From contig CBDBCU010000008.1 of assembly GCA_965203435.1 (NCBI GenBank), forward strand, positions 62,001 through 126,000: 64,000 nt of DNA, written 5' to 3'. The position numbers and the translations under genes are program-made. Shown piece by piece: positions 15,458 through 24,423 of the stretch. The notes under the pieces are model-generated. The model saw only the letters and a program-made list of their open reading frames with translations. It was not told where the DNA came from and did not search any database. This stretch comes from CBDBCU01 sp965203435 (GTDB taxonomy: Bacteria > Chloroflexota > Dehalococcoidia > Lucifugimonadales > UBA3495). How positions within the stretch are numbered: the stretch's first letter is position 1; every line of letters begins with the position of its first letter.

Positions 15458-16849
15458 CTACGCCCCCGCCATCTGTTCCGCCCGTTCGATGGCCTCGTCA
15501 ATAGTTCCGACCATATAGAAAGCCTGTTCCGGCAGGTCGTCGTGCTGGCCGGCCAGAATTTCGGTAAAGCCGCGCACCGTTTCCCGCAACGGCACATACT
15601 TGCCGGACTGATTGGTGAACGCCTCGGCTACAAAGAAGGGCTGAGTCAAGAACCGCTGGATTTTGCGGGCGCGGAACACCGTTTGCCGATCCTCCTCGGA
15701 CAATTCCTCAATGCCCAGGATGGCGATGATGTCCTGCAAATCCCGATAGCGCTGCAATACCTGCTGCACCCCCCGGGCCGCCTGGTAATGTTCATCGCCC
15801 ACAATCCGCGGCTCCAAAATGCGGGCAAAGGAGGCCAACGGATCCACCGCCGGGTACAAACCCTGAGCCGCCAGGGAGCGCTCCAACGACACCACCGCAT
15901 CCAGATGCCCGAAAGTGGTTACAATCCCCGGATCGGTGTAGTCGTCGGCCGGCACATAGATGGCCTGGAACGAAGTAATGGAGCCGGATTTGGTCGAGGT
16001 AATCCGCTCTTGCAGGGCGCCCATTTCGGTGCTGAGGGTCGGCTGATAGCCCACCGCCGAGGGCATCCGCCCCAGCAGCGCCGACACTTCCATCCCGGCC
16101 AGAATGTAGCGGTAAATGTTGTCAATGAACAGCAGCACATCCTGATGCTGCTCCTCCCGGAAGTATTCGGCCATAGTCAGCCCGGTCAAGCCGATGCGGG
16201 CGCGGACGCCGGGGGTTTCGTTCATCTGCCCGAACACCAGCACCGTGCTGTCCAGCACGCCGGAATCCTGCATTTCATGCCACAGGTCATTGCCCTCCCG
16301 GGAGCGTTCCCCCACGCCGGCAAAGACCGATACCCCCTGGTGGACGGCGCCGATGTTGCGGATAAGTTCCTGAATGATGACCGTTTTGCCCACGCCGGCC
16401 CCGCCGTAAGCGCCCACCTTGCCGCCCTTGGGAAAGGGGGTAATCAGGTCAAAAACCTTGATGCCGGTTTCCAGAATTTCAATATCCGGGCTCTGGTCGT
16501 CAAAGGCCGGGGCGTCCCGGTGGATGGGCCAGCGCTGGCCGGCTTCGACCGCCCCCAGGTTGTCCAGGGGGGATCCGGTGACATCAAAGAGGCGGCCCAA
16601 GGTTTCCGGGCCGACCGGCACCGACACTTTCTGGCCGGTGTCGGTAACAGCCGTCCCCCGGGCCAAGCCGTCGGTGGAGCCCAGGGCCAGGCAGCGGGCC
16701 CAGTTGTTGCCGATGTGCTGCTGCACTTCCAGAGCCAGCCGTTCCCCGTTGTTGTCCAACTCCAAAGCGTCGAACAGATTGGGCAGCTGCTCCGGCGGAA
16801 ACTCCACATCCACCACGGTGCCGATTACCTGCACGATTTGTCCGGCCAT
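15458..16849 (-). CDS. atpD: ATP synthase beta subunit
   Basis: The catalytic F1 beta subunit, 463 residues. P-loop GGAGVGKT spans 149-156. Catalytic Glu lies in GVGERSREGNDL, and the DELSEED-type loop reads IEELSEED near residue 381. The usual IDNIFRFxQAG is IDNIYRYILAG here, and PADDLTDP reads PADDYTDP. These are conservative but uncommon aromatic substitutions near the nucleotide site. The start follows GGAAAGG. It sits between atpG and atpC as usual. Confidence 0.97.
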   Translation of the reverse strand: MAGQIVQVIGTVVDVEFPPEQLPNLFDALELDNNGERLALEVQQHIGNNWARCLALGSTDGLARGTAVTDTGQKVSVPVGPETLGRLFDVTGSPLDNLGAVEAGQRWPIHRDAPAFDDQSPDIEILETGIKVFDLITPFPKGGKVGAYGGAGVGKTVIIQELIRNIGAVHQGVSVFAGVGERSREGNDLWHEMQDSGVLDSTVLVFGQMNETPGVRARIGLTGLTMAEYFREEQHQDVLLFIDNIYRYILAGMEVSALLGRMPSAVGYQPTLSTEMGALQERITSTKSGSITSFQAIYVPADDYTDPGIVTTFGHLDAVVSLERSLAAQGLYPAVDPLASFARILEPRIVGDEHYQAARGVQQVLQRYRDLQDIIAILGIEELSEEDRQTVFRARKIQRFLTQPFFVAEAFTNQSGKYVPLRETVRGFTEILAGQHDDLPEQAFYMVGTIDEAIERAEQMAGA

Positions 16850-16980
16850 ATCCTTTCCGACCTCCCTGCGGCCTTGTCCCGGTCTGGTTGACCTTGTCCT
16901 GGTTTGGTTGAATGGGGCGGGCTATTGCGGCCGCCGCCCCGTTGTCCGTCTTATTTCCTTGGCCCGGATACGGGCATTGC

Positions 16981-17840
16981 CTACCCCTCTAGCGCGATTT
17001 GCCCGCCCACCAAGTCCAGCAGTTCGTTGGTGATGCTGTCCTGGCGCAGTTTATTCATTACCAGGGTCAAATCCTCGGCCAGAGACTTGGCGTTGTCGGT
17101 AGCGTTCCGCATCGCCACCATCCGGGCCGACTGCTCGCTGGCAATGGATTCCAGCAAGGCGTGATAAACTTCCATATCCACGAATTGCGGCAGCAGTTCC
17201 CCCAGCACCGTCAAAGCATCCGGCTCGTAGATGTAGCCGGAACGGGCCGCGCCGGACAACGCGCCGGGTTCTACCGGCAGCAGCTTTTCCACCACCGGCC
17301 GCTGCACCACGGTGGAGACGAACCGGGTATAGCCCAGATAAACCGCGTCCATTTCCCCGGCGGTGAACTGGTCGATAATCATCCGGGAAAGGGGCAGGGT
17401 ATCCTCCACCACCGGCCGGTCGCCCAAGTCGGTAAAGACCGCCAGCAGATCCTGCCCGTAGCGGGCCATAAAATCCCGCCCCTTGCGCCCCAGGGCAATG
17501 CTCCGCACCGGGGCTTGCTGCTCCAGGATGAACTGCGCCGCCTGCCGGTTGATGGCCGCGTGCATCCCCCGGCCAGCCCCCGGTCGGGAGTGATGACCAG
17601 CAGCCCCACCCGATTGACCGGCCGTACCGCCAGCAGGGGATGCAAAGCCCCCTCCTCCTGCGGCTGGGCCGCCAGGTGGGCGATGACTTCCTGAATCTTT
17701 TGGGCGTAGGGCCGGCCTTGCACCGTGGCATTCTGCGCCCGCCGCATTTTCGAGGCGGCAATCAGCGACATGGCATTCGTCACCTTGCCGGTGTTTTCCA
17801 CGCTGCGGATCCGCCGCCGGATGTCCCTTACACTTGGCAT
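16981..17840 (-). CDS. atpG: ATP synthase gamma subunit, frameshifted
   Basis: The central stalk of F1, about 286 residues when repaired. The N-terminal helix (IRRRIRSVENTGKVTNAMSL) lies in the frame from 17840. The sequence through TPDRGLAGG continues in another frame as MHAAINRQAAQFILEQ to TNELLDLVGGQIALEG. The break is at the G run complementary to 17566-17570. Five G are present and six would restore one continuous protein. Gamma is normally essential, so a sequencing or assembly indel is the simplest explanation. Otherwise the genome would lack working F1. Confidence 0.93.
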
Positions 17841-18234
17841 TCCTGCTTTTCCCGGTTCAGTTTTGGTTTAGCCCCAGGGCAATTGCCTATCCTTGACAAT
17901 CCCCTTGCCGTCTTTCCCGCCCGCCCTACCGTCCTTCCCGTCCATTCTACCGTCATTCCCGCGTAAGCGGGAATCTAGGACGGTACTGCCTTATGCCGCC
18001 GCCGTCTTGACAACCCTCTTCCCATCTTTCCCGCCCGCCCTTACTGTCCTTCCCGTCCATTCTACCGTCATTCCCGCGTAAGCGGGAATCCAGGACGGTA
18101 CTGCCTTATACCGCCGCAATCCTGTCCATCACCGCCGGATTCCCGCTTACGCGGGAATGACGACAGGGCGGGCAGGAATGACGGTTTCTATGTGCAATTG
18201 TCCTCCGGTTTCTATAGGCCGATGGCCCCCTAGG
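17841..18234. repeat. atpA-atpG gap with REP1 copies
   Basis: This 394-base gap inside the ATP synthase operon has no gene. It holds one REP1 left arm from 17950 and a full REP1 copy at about 18064-18166, plus CCGTCTTTCCCGCCCGCC-type partial units. Transcripts from atpA to atpG must read through these hairpins. Confidence 0.85.
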
Positions 18235-19743
18235 TCAGCCGAAAGTGGCCTTGAAATTGTTGATGGCCGCCGTCAATTGCGCGGACACTTCCTCCTCCAG
18301 CCGGCCGCTGGCGGCGATGCTCTGGCCGATGTCCGGGTGGGTCGTTTCCAGATAGCTCAACAGCTCCCGCTCAAAGGCGTTCACCCGTTCCAGCGGCACT
18401 TCGTCGGTCAAGCCGGCGTTCACCGCAAAGAGGATCATCACTTCCTGCTCCAACCGCAGCGGCTGGTACTGCGGCTGTTTCAGCACTTCGGTGGACAGCT
18501 GCCCCCGGGCCAACTGCGCCCGGGTGGCGGCGTCCAAATCGGAAGTGCCGAATTGGGCAAAACTTGCCAATTCCCGATACTGGGCCAAGTCCAGCCGCAG
18601 GCGGCCGGCGACCTGGCGGATGGCCCGGGTTTGCGCCGAGCCGCCGACCCGGGACACCGACAAGCCCACATTCACCGCCGGCCGGACGCCGATATTGAAC
18701 AATTCCGGCTCCAGGTAAATCTGCCCGTCGGTGATGGAAATTACATTAGTGGGAATGTAGGCGGACACATCCCCGGCCTGAGTTTCAATGATGGGCAGGG
18801 CGGTAATGGAGCCGCCGCCGTGTTCCGCATCCAGCCGGGCCGCCCGTTCCAGCAATCGGCTGTGCAGATAGAAAACATCCCCCGGATAAGCCTCCCGGCC
18901 GGCCGGCCGGCGCAGCAGCAGGGACATCTGGCGGTAAGCCCAGGCGTGCTTGGTCAAGTCATCATAAACCACCAGCACATCCCGGCCCTGGGCCATAAAC
19001 TCCTCGGCCATCGCGCAGCCGGCATAGGGGGCGATGAATTGCAGCGGCGCGGAATCGGCGGCCCCGGCATTGACCACGATGGTATGGGCCATCGCGTCAT
19101 TTTCCTCAAGGATGCCGACAACCTGCGCCACTTTGCCCTGTTTCTGCCCGATGGCTACATAGACGCAAATCAGGTCGCCGCCGCGCTGATTGATGATGGT
19201 ATCCAGAGCAATGGCCGTTTTGCCGGTGGAACGGTCGCCGATAATCAGTTCCCGCTGCCCCCGGCCAATGGGAATCATAGCATCGATAGCCTTGATTCCG
19301 GTCTGCACCGGCGTATCTACCGACTGGCGTACCACCACATTGGGGGCGGTCTGCTCTACCGGGCGGGTGGCGGCGGTATTGAGCGGCCCCCGGCCGTCCA
19401 GCGGCCGGCCCATCGGATCCACGACCCGGCCAATCAGAGCGTCCCCTACCGGCACCTCGATAATCTGGCCGGTGGAGCGTACCTGATGACCCTCTTTGAC
19501 GGCGGTGGCATCGCCCAGGATGGCCGCGCCCACCAGATCCGACTCCAGGTTCAGGGCCAGCCCCAGGATGTTGCTGCCGAAGTCCAGCAGTTCGTTGGAG
19601 CGGACGCCTTGCAGGCCCTGGATGCTGGCAATGCCGTCGCCGACCTGCACCACGGTGCCTACATCCACCAGGCTCAAGTCGCCGCCAAACTCCTCAATCT
19701 GGCGCCGGATTAGCGAAACGATTTCCTGACCCCTGATTGCCAT
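18235..19743 (-). CDS. atpA: ATP synthase alpha subunit
   Basis: The regulatory F1 alpha subunit, 502 residues, full length. P-loop GDRSTGKT spans 169-176, with Ser where most bacteria have Gln. The segment ELIIGDRSTGKTAIALD is followed by the family-typical ICVYVAIGQK and the arginine-finger region SVSRVGGSAQT. The start follows AAGGAGA. Both sides of the gene are separated from its operon neighbours by REP1-filled gaps of almost 400 bases, unusual for this operon. Confidence 0.97.
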   Translation of the reverse strand: MAIRGQEIVSLIRRQIEEFGGDLSLVDVGTVVQVGDGIASIQGLQGVRSNELLDFGSNILGLALNLESDLVGAAILGDATAVKEGHQVRSTGQIIEVPVGDALIGRVVDPMGRPLDGRGPLNTAATRPVEQTAPNVVVRQSVDTPVQTGIKAIDAMIPIGRGQRELIIGDRSTGKTAIALDTIINQRGGDLICVYVAIGQKQGKVAQVVGILEENDAMAHTIVVNAGAADSAPLQFIAPYAGCAMAEEFMAQGRDVLVVYDDLTKHAWAYRQMSLLLRRPAGREAYPGDVFYLHSRLLERAARLDAEHGGGSITALPIIETQAGDVSAYIPTNVISITDGQIYLEPELFNIGVRPAVNVGLSVSRVGGSAQTRAIRQVAGRLRLDLAQYRELASFAQFGTSDLDAATRAQLARGQLSTEVLKQPQYQPLRLEQEVMILFAVNAGLTDEVPLERVNAFERELLSYLETTHPDIGQSIAASGRLEEEVSAQLTAAINNFKATFG

Positions 19744-20114
19744 GGGGCATTCTCCTTAAAGGTTTTAGGGCGTATCCAGTCTAATGGTTGCCGCCCCAGT
19801 ATAGTCTAGTCCCCTTGCCGTCTTTCCATCCCGCCCGTCTGCGCCCCGGCCATCCCCACCGTTGTTACCGTCATTCCCGCCGTTGTTACCGTCATTCCCG
19901 CCGTTGTTACCGTCATTCCCGCGTAAGCGGGAATCCCGGACGGTACTGCGTCAGACCAGCCCGCTGCCGGCCGGGATTTTTCGGGATTCCCGCTTACGCG
20001 GGAATGACGGTAGCGGCGCCGTCAGACTAGCCCGCTGCCGGCCGGGGTTTTCGGGATTCCCGCTTACGCGGGAATGACGGTAGGGTGGGAATGACGGTAG
20101 CGGCCGCCGTCAAT
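19744..20114. repeat. atpH-atpA gap with tandem REP1 arms
   Basis: A 371-base gap with no gene. Three tandem copies of a 21-bp unit (CCGTTGTTACCGTCATTCCCG) from about 19858 lead into a REP1 left arm. Two right arms follow, ending at 20100 and separated by a CAGACTAGCCCGCTGCCGGC-type duplication. This shows local duplication of REP1 halves inside the operon. Confidence 0.85.
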
Positions 20115-20657
20115 CTACCCCGCCGTTTCCGTCCGCAGTTGTTTCCGCAGACCCTCCAGTTTGGCCCGGGAACTGCCGTCCAGCAGCCGATCGCCAATCT
20201 GAATGATGATGCCGCCCAGGAGGGACGGGTCGACCCGGGCGGTCAAGGCCACTTCCTTGCGGATTAGGCCGGCGACGAACTGCCGCACCTGCTCGGCCTC
20301 GGCCGATTCCAGTTCCACCGCCGTGGTCACGGCTACCGGCTGGCGGCCGAGGCGGGCGTCGAGCAGGCGGCGATAGCCGGTTGCCACTTCCCCAATGCTG
20401 TCCACGGCGTTGCGGCTAATCAGCAGCGCGCCCAGATTCCGCACCAGGGGGTCGACTTCCGGCAAGACCGCGTCCAGGGCGGCGATTTTCCGGGCCAAGG
20501 GTACCTCGGCGTGTTTCAGGAAAGGGTTGAATTCCCCATCCAACAGCGCCGCCGCCATAAAGTCCAGTTCCGCCGCCCACGGTTCCGCCCGATCCCGCGC
20601 CACCGCCAACTCAAAGAGGGCTTGGGCGTAGCGGCTGCCGGCTACCGGTTTTGCCAT
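20115..20657 (-). CDS. atpH: ATP synthase delta subunit
   Basis: A 180-residue delta subunit (OSCP), which joins F1 to the peripheral stalk. It has the usual N-terminal six-helix region (SRYAQALFELA) and a C-terminal LGGIIIQIGDRLLDGSSRAKLEGL motif that is diagnostic of the family. It starts six bases after the atpF stop. The next gene, atpA, is set apart by a REP1-filled gap. Confidence 0.95.
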   Translation of the reverse strand: MAKPVAGSRYAQALFELAVARDRAEPWAAELDFMAAALLDGEFNPFLKHAEVPLARKIAALDAVLPEVDPLVRNLGALLISRNAVDSIGEVATGYRRLLDARLGRQPVAVTTAVELESAEAEQVRQFVAGLIRKEVALTARVDPSLLGGIIIQIGDRLLDGSSRAKLEGLRKQLRTETAG

Positions 20658-20663
20658 CGCTGC

Positions 20664-21164
20664 CTACCCCCGCCGCTGGCTTTCGCCTTCCGCCAGAACC
20701 TGGGCAATCAGTTCCGCATGGGCTTGCCGATCCAGGGAACGCCCGATAACCCGCTCGGCGGCGGCGATGGCCAGGTCGCCGAAACTGGCCCGCACTTCCG
20801 CCAAAGCGGCCTCCCGTTCCCGTTCAATGTCGGCCCGGGCCCGCTCGGCAAAGGCTTCCGCCTCCTGCCGGGCCCGTTCCATTTCCCCCTCCCGGTACCG
20901 CTGCGCCGCTTCCCGGGCCTGGTCCAGCAACCGCTGACCCTCGCGCCGGGCCTCGTTCAGCTGCTCCTCCGAGGCCGCCTGGGAAGTGGCGGCCTCCTCC
21001 CGGGCCCGGTCGGCCGCGGACAAGCCCTCCTGGATCCGGGCCGTCCGCTGATCCATCACCGCCATCAGGGGCTTGTAGGCGAACTGGTAGAGGATGCCCA
21101 GCAGGATTACGAAGGTAATCAGGTAGGCAATCAGCAGGGGCAGGTTGATTCCCAGATCTACCAT
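20664..21164 (-). CDS. atpF: ATP synthase b subunit
   Basis: A 166-residue peripheral-stalk subunit. One N-terminal membrane helix (LPLLIAYLITFVILLGILYQF) is followed by a long, highly charged coiled coil rich in Arg, Glu and Ala. It starts four bases after atpE. Only one b-type gene is present, so the stalk is presumably a homodimer. Confidence 0.95.
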   Translation of the reverse strand: MVDLGINLPLLIAYLITFVILLGILYQFAYKPLMAVMDQRTARIQEGLSAADRAREEAATSQAASEEQLNEARREGQRLLDQAREAAQRYREGEMERARQEAEAFAERARADIEREREAALAEVRASFGDLAIAAAERVIGRSLDRQAHAELIAQVLAEGESQRRG

Positions 21165-21168
21165 AGCC

Positions 21169-21435
21169 CTAGACCACGAACAGCAGGATTACGGCGACGA
21201 TAAGGGAGTAAATCCCCAGAGCCTCGGCGAAGGCAATCGCCAGGATCATATTGGTGGTGATGGAACCGGCGGCTTCCGGATTGCGCCCGATGGCGCCCAT
21301 AGCCCCGGCGCCCAGGATGCCGATGCCGATGCCCGGCCCGATGACGCCAATCGCGATGGCCAGGCCGGCCCCCAGGAACTTGGCCGCTTGCGGCTCAAGC
21401 TGCAAGAGAAGGGGTAGTAGCTCCAGTGCTGCCAT
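21169..21435 (-). CDS. atpE: ATP synthase c subunit
   Basis: An 88-residue ring subunit with two transmembrane helices, the glycine-rich GPGIGIGILGAGAMG stretch, the polar loop RNPEA and the ion-binding Glu71 in AFAEALGIY. The residue after Glu is Ala, not Ser or Thr, which suggests proton rather than sodium coupling (established correlation, not proof). A strong GGGAGGA ribosome-binding region precedes it. Confidence 0.97.
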   Translation of the reverse strand: MAALELLPLLLQLEPQAAKFLGAGLAIAIGVIGPGIGIGILGAGAMGAIGRNPEAAGSITTNMILAIAFAEALGIYSLIVAVILLFVV

Positions 21436-21545
21436 TTCTCCGAGTCCTCCCTTATGTGTTGGGTTTTAGGTATCCGGGTCTAATCCCGGATCGTTTAACC
21501 GCCGGAGTTTAACCGGTTCAGGATGGGCAGGTTCGTAGGCCCGCC

Positions 21546-22613
21546 CTAATGTTCCTCGTGATGCACCGCCAGGGACAGGAATACCAGGGTCAGCCCGGCA
21601 AAGATTACCGCCTGAATCAGCCCCACCAGCAACTCCAAGCCGAATACGAATACATTGGCGACGAACGGCACCAGGAAAGTTATCATCACCACCAGGATTT
21701 CCCCGGCGGTCATATTGCCGAACAGGCGGAAAGTAAAGCTGACAATCCTCACCAGTTCGCTGATGAACTCCAGGATGCCCACAAAGGCGTCAATCAGGCC
21801 GCTGGGCCGCAGCCGCAGCAGATTGCCAAAGGCAAAGAACTTCTTGAAATAGCCCAGGCCCAATACCCGAATGCCCCAATACTCCACAAAGACAAAGGAT
21901 ACCAGAGCCAGGGCCAAAGGCATATTGATGTCGGTGCCGGCCGGCCGAATCAGATGGGCTTTCAGCTGAAAGTCCCAAAGGCCGCCACTGCCAAAGCCGA
22001 CCGCCTGATACAGCGGCACCAGAAAGAGGGCAATCCAGGCGTTGAACAGCACAAAGAAAAAGATGGTGGCGACGACCGGAAACGCTTTGCGGGCCATTTC
22101 CGGCCCCAGAACGCTGGCGGCAAAGTTCAGCACCCCCTCAAAAATGCTTTCCACCAGGGCTTGAAAGCGGCCCGGCGTCATCGCCCGCCGCCGCGCCCCC
22201 AAGACGAAAAACAGGATGATAAAGAGGCTGGCGACCCAAGCGGAAAGGAGGGTATTGGTAATGGCGAATTGGGTAAGGCCCAGGGGAGTAAAGTGATGTT
22301 CCGCGTCACTATGGTCGTCGGCCGCCGCATCCGCCGGATGTTCGGTATCCGCCGCGGCGGTGGGGGGATGGTCGGCGGCGGGTTTTTCCGTTGCCGGGTA
22401 ATGGGTATCCGCATACCCCAGGCTGCTTTTCACGGCGGAAAAGGGAAAGACCGGCTGCGGCGGGAGATGAATCTCCGGCTGCGCCAGGAAGGGCCGTTCC
22501 AGCCCGAACATAGTGGAGCCAATGGCCCCCACTACGAACCCGGCAATTAGCAAGGCCGCCAGGATCGTTACCCCCAGCAGCATAAACCTTTTGGCCCCAG
22601 CACCCGACGGCAC
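21546..22613 (-). CDS. atpB: ATP synthase a subunit
   Basis: A 355-residue membrane subunit holding the half-channels. The conserved FRLFGNMTAGE motif carries the essential Arg, and the last helices (ELLVGLIQAVIFAGLTLVFL) are typical. I chose a GTG start at 22613, overlapping the atpI stop as TAGTG, because GGGAG lies nine bases upstream. An ATG at 22583 is the alternative. Between the first two helices lies a His-, Asp- and Ala-rich insertion of about 40 residues (residues 75-115). Confidence 0.93.
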   Translation of the reverse strand: MPSGAGAKRFMLLGVTILAALLIAGFVVGAIGSTMFGLERPFLAQPEIHLPPQPVFPFSAVKSSLGYADTHYPATEKPAADHPPTAAADTEHPADAAADDHSDAEHHFTPLGLTQFAITNTLLSAWVASLFIILFFVLGARRRAMTPGRFQALVESIFEGVLNFAASVLGPEMARKAFPVVATIFFFVLFNAWIALFLVPLYQAVGFGSGGLWDFQLKAHLIRPAGTDINMPLALALVSFVFVEYWGIRVLGLGYFKKFFAFGNLLRLRPSGLIDAFVGILEFISELVRIVSFTFRLFGNMTAGEILVVMITFLVPFVANVFVFGLELLVGLIQAVIFAGLTLVFLSLAVHHEEH

Positions 22614-22858
22614 TACTTGTCGCTCCCTTTGTCGGCCGGCTCCTCCGGGCGGTTTTTCCCGTAGAGCACCGGCAGAATCATCTTGTAAACGCCCCAAAAG
22701 GCGGCCACGCTGCCCAGAATCACCCCGACCAGCAACAGCCAAGGGGCCGTTCCGGCCACGGCATCCAGGGCGATACCGATTAGAACCCCGGCCACGATGC
22801 ACAGGGCCACATACCAGCCCAATCCGGTCAGGCGCAGGGCCACAACCCACCAAACCAT
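22613..22858 (-). CDS. atpI: AtpI/AtpZ-like ATP synthase assembly protein
   Basis: An 81-residue protein with two transmembrane segments (LGWYVALCIVAGVLIGIALD and WLLLVGVILGSVAAFWGVYKM) and a charged tail. It is in the first position of the operon, as usual for the AtpI/AtpZ family that helps c-ring assembly or Mg uptake. The ATG at 22858 has a GGCGGTGAG-type site. A GTG at 22867 is also possible but would sit only about nine bases from the predicted transcription start. Confidence 0.85.
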   Translation of the reverse strand: MVWWVVALRLTGLGWYVALCIVAGVLIGIALDAVAGTAPWLLLVGVILGSVAAFWGVYKMILPVLYGKNRPEEPADKGSDK

Positions 22859-22882
22859 CCCGCTCACCGCCTAGCGCAAGGC

Positions 22883-22911
22883 ATAATATCACCGCCTTTC
22901 GGAATTGTCAA
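22883..22911 (-). promoter_or_regulatory. Promoter of the ATP synthase operon
   Basis: On the minus strand TTGACA (22911-22906) and TATTAT (22888-22883) are separated by 17 bases. This is a near-consensus sigma70 promoter directly upstream of atpI. The predicted transcript starts near 22876, giving a short leader. Confidence 0.8.
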
Positions 22912-22976
22912 ATCGGTTTTTGAGGGAATTTCCGAAGTTGCGGATCCCCCTACCTTCCTGCCCACCGCCGGGGGAA

Positions 22977-23226
22977 ACGGATTCAAACATGGATAGACCG
23001 GATAGACAGGATTCTTGTATCGGATTAGAACGGTAATGGCCGCCCCGCAACCGTCCTTCCCGCGTAAGCGGGAATCCCGACGGTATTGCCAAAGACCGGC
23101 ACACTACCCGTCAGGCACTTCTGGATTCCCGCTTACGCGGGAATGACGGTCGGGGGGGCCGCCAGTACCGTATCTAATCAGATACAAGAATCCTGTCTAT
23201 CCGGTCTATCCATGTTTGAATCCGTC
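22977..23226. repeat. Composite repeat: REP1 nested inside REP2
   Basis: The REP2 left arm (ACGGATTCAAACATGGATAG...) runs 22977-23035 and its inverse runs 23165-23226. Between them lies a complete REP1 copy at 23051-23150. The whole forms one nested palindrome of 250 bp and fills most of the gap between atpI and the hydroxyacid dehydrogenase. Confidence 0.88.
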
Positions 23227-23297
23227 CCCCACCCCTAGCCAATTCCCGGCCGGTTGGTTACAATTGTCCGGCAACCTGAAAACCGGAGGGCGGCGTT

Positions 23298-24284
23298 ATG
23301 CTGGACAAGCCGAAAGTTTTCGTTACCCGCCGGATTACTCCGGAAGCCCTGGATTTGATTGCCGCCGTCGCCGTTATGGAAGTGTGGCCGGAGGAGGCGC
23401 CGCCCTCCCCGGCGATCCTGCGGGAAAAGGCCGCCACGGTGGACGGCTTGCTGACCAACATTATGGATCAGGTGGACGCCCCGCTGCTGGCGGCCGCCCC
23501 CAACCTGAAAGTCCTGAGCCAGGTTTCCGTGGGGCTGGATAATGTGGATGTGGCGGCGGCGACCCGGCGCGGGCTGCCGGTGGGCTACACGCCGGGCGTG
23601 CTGGCTAAAGCCACCGCCGACTTGGCCTTTGCCCTGCTGCTGGCCGCCGCCCGGCGCATCGGCGAAAGCGAGCGCTGGGTGCGGGCCGGCCACTGGACGC
23701 TGGCCTTTCATCCCCTGCGCTGGCTGGGCGTGGATGTCCACGGCAGCGCTCTGGGCATTATCGGCCTGGGGCAGATTGGCTTGGAAATGGCAAAGCGGGG
23801 GCAGGGTTTTGATATGCAAATCCTCTATCATTCCCGCACCCGCCGCCGGGATCTGGAAACCCAATACGGCTTGACCTGGGCGGAACTGCCGGATTTGCTG
23901 GCCCAAGCCGACTTTGTATCCCTGCATCTGCCCTTGACCCCGCAAACCCGCCACTATATCGGCGCGGCGGAACTGGCGCTGATGAAACCTACCGCCGTGC
24001 TGGTCAACGCCGCCCGGGGGCCGGTAGTGGATTCCGCCGCCCTGTATGCGGCCCTGAAAGGGGGCCATATCTACGCCGCCGGGTTGGATGTTACCGAACC
24101 GGAACCCTTGCCGGCCGATGACCCGCTGCTGACTCTGGAAAATGTGGTTATCGCCCCCCATATCGGCAGCGCCTCCACCGCCGCCCGGGGGGCGATGTGC
24201 CGCCTGGCCGCCCGCAACCTGATCGCCGGCCTGGAGGGCCGCCCCATGGAACAATGCGCCAACCCGGAAGTGTATGGGAATTAA
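23298..24284 (+). CDS. D-2-hydroxyacid dehydrogenase (glyoxylate/hydroxypyruvate reductase-like)
   Basis: A 328-residue NAD(P)-dependent oxidoreductase of the GyaR type, reducing 2-oxoacids such as glyoxylate. The Rossmann motif GLGQIG spans 156-161. The catalytic set is Arg240 (NAARGPVVD), Glu269 (TEPEP) and His288 (APHIGSAS). The substrate-loop VSVGLDNVD is present. HSRTRRR after the second strand (Ser-Arg rather than Asp) favours NADPH, an inference from family rules. ACCGGAGGGCG precedes the start. The gene ends just before a REP2 copy. Confidence 0.93.
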   Translation: MLDKPKVFVTRRITPEALDLIAAVAVMEVWPEEAPPSPAILREKAATVDGLLTNIMDQVDAPLLAAAPNLKVLSQVSVGLDNVDVAAATRRGLPVGYTPGVLAKATADLAFALLLAAARRIGESERWVRAGHWTLAFHPLRWLGVDVHGSALGIIGLGQIGLEMAKRGQGFDMQILYHSRTRRRDLETQYGLTWAELPDLLAQADFVSLHLPLTPQTRHYIGAAELALMKPTAVLVNAARGPVVDSAALYAALKGGHIYAAGLDVTEPEPLPADDPLLTLENVVIAPHIGSASTAARGAMCRLAARNLIAGLEGRPMEQCANPEVYGN

Positions 24285-24290
24285 CCGGAA

Positions 24291-24408
24291 TTAACATGGA
24301 TAGACAGGATAAACAGGATTTTTGTGTCTGCTGAGGACGGTTATTGACGGTCAGTACCGTTCTAATCAGATATAAAAATCCTGCCTATCCTGTCTATCCA
24401 TGTTAATC
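24291..24408. repeat. REP2 inverted repeat copy
   Basis: Arms at 24291-24342 and 24353-24408 (AACATGGATAGACAGGAT... and its inverse) form a long hairpin between the dehydrogenase stop and the next gene. It lies seven bases downstream of the dehydrogenase stop. Confidence 0.85.
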
Positions 24409-24423
24409 AAAAGGGGATTGAGA

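Noticed and set aside
19858..20100. CRISPR-like array of 21-bp units in the atpH-atpA gap
   Set aside because: Units are contiguous or separated by related repeat halves, with no unique spacers and no cas genes.
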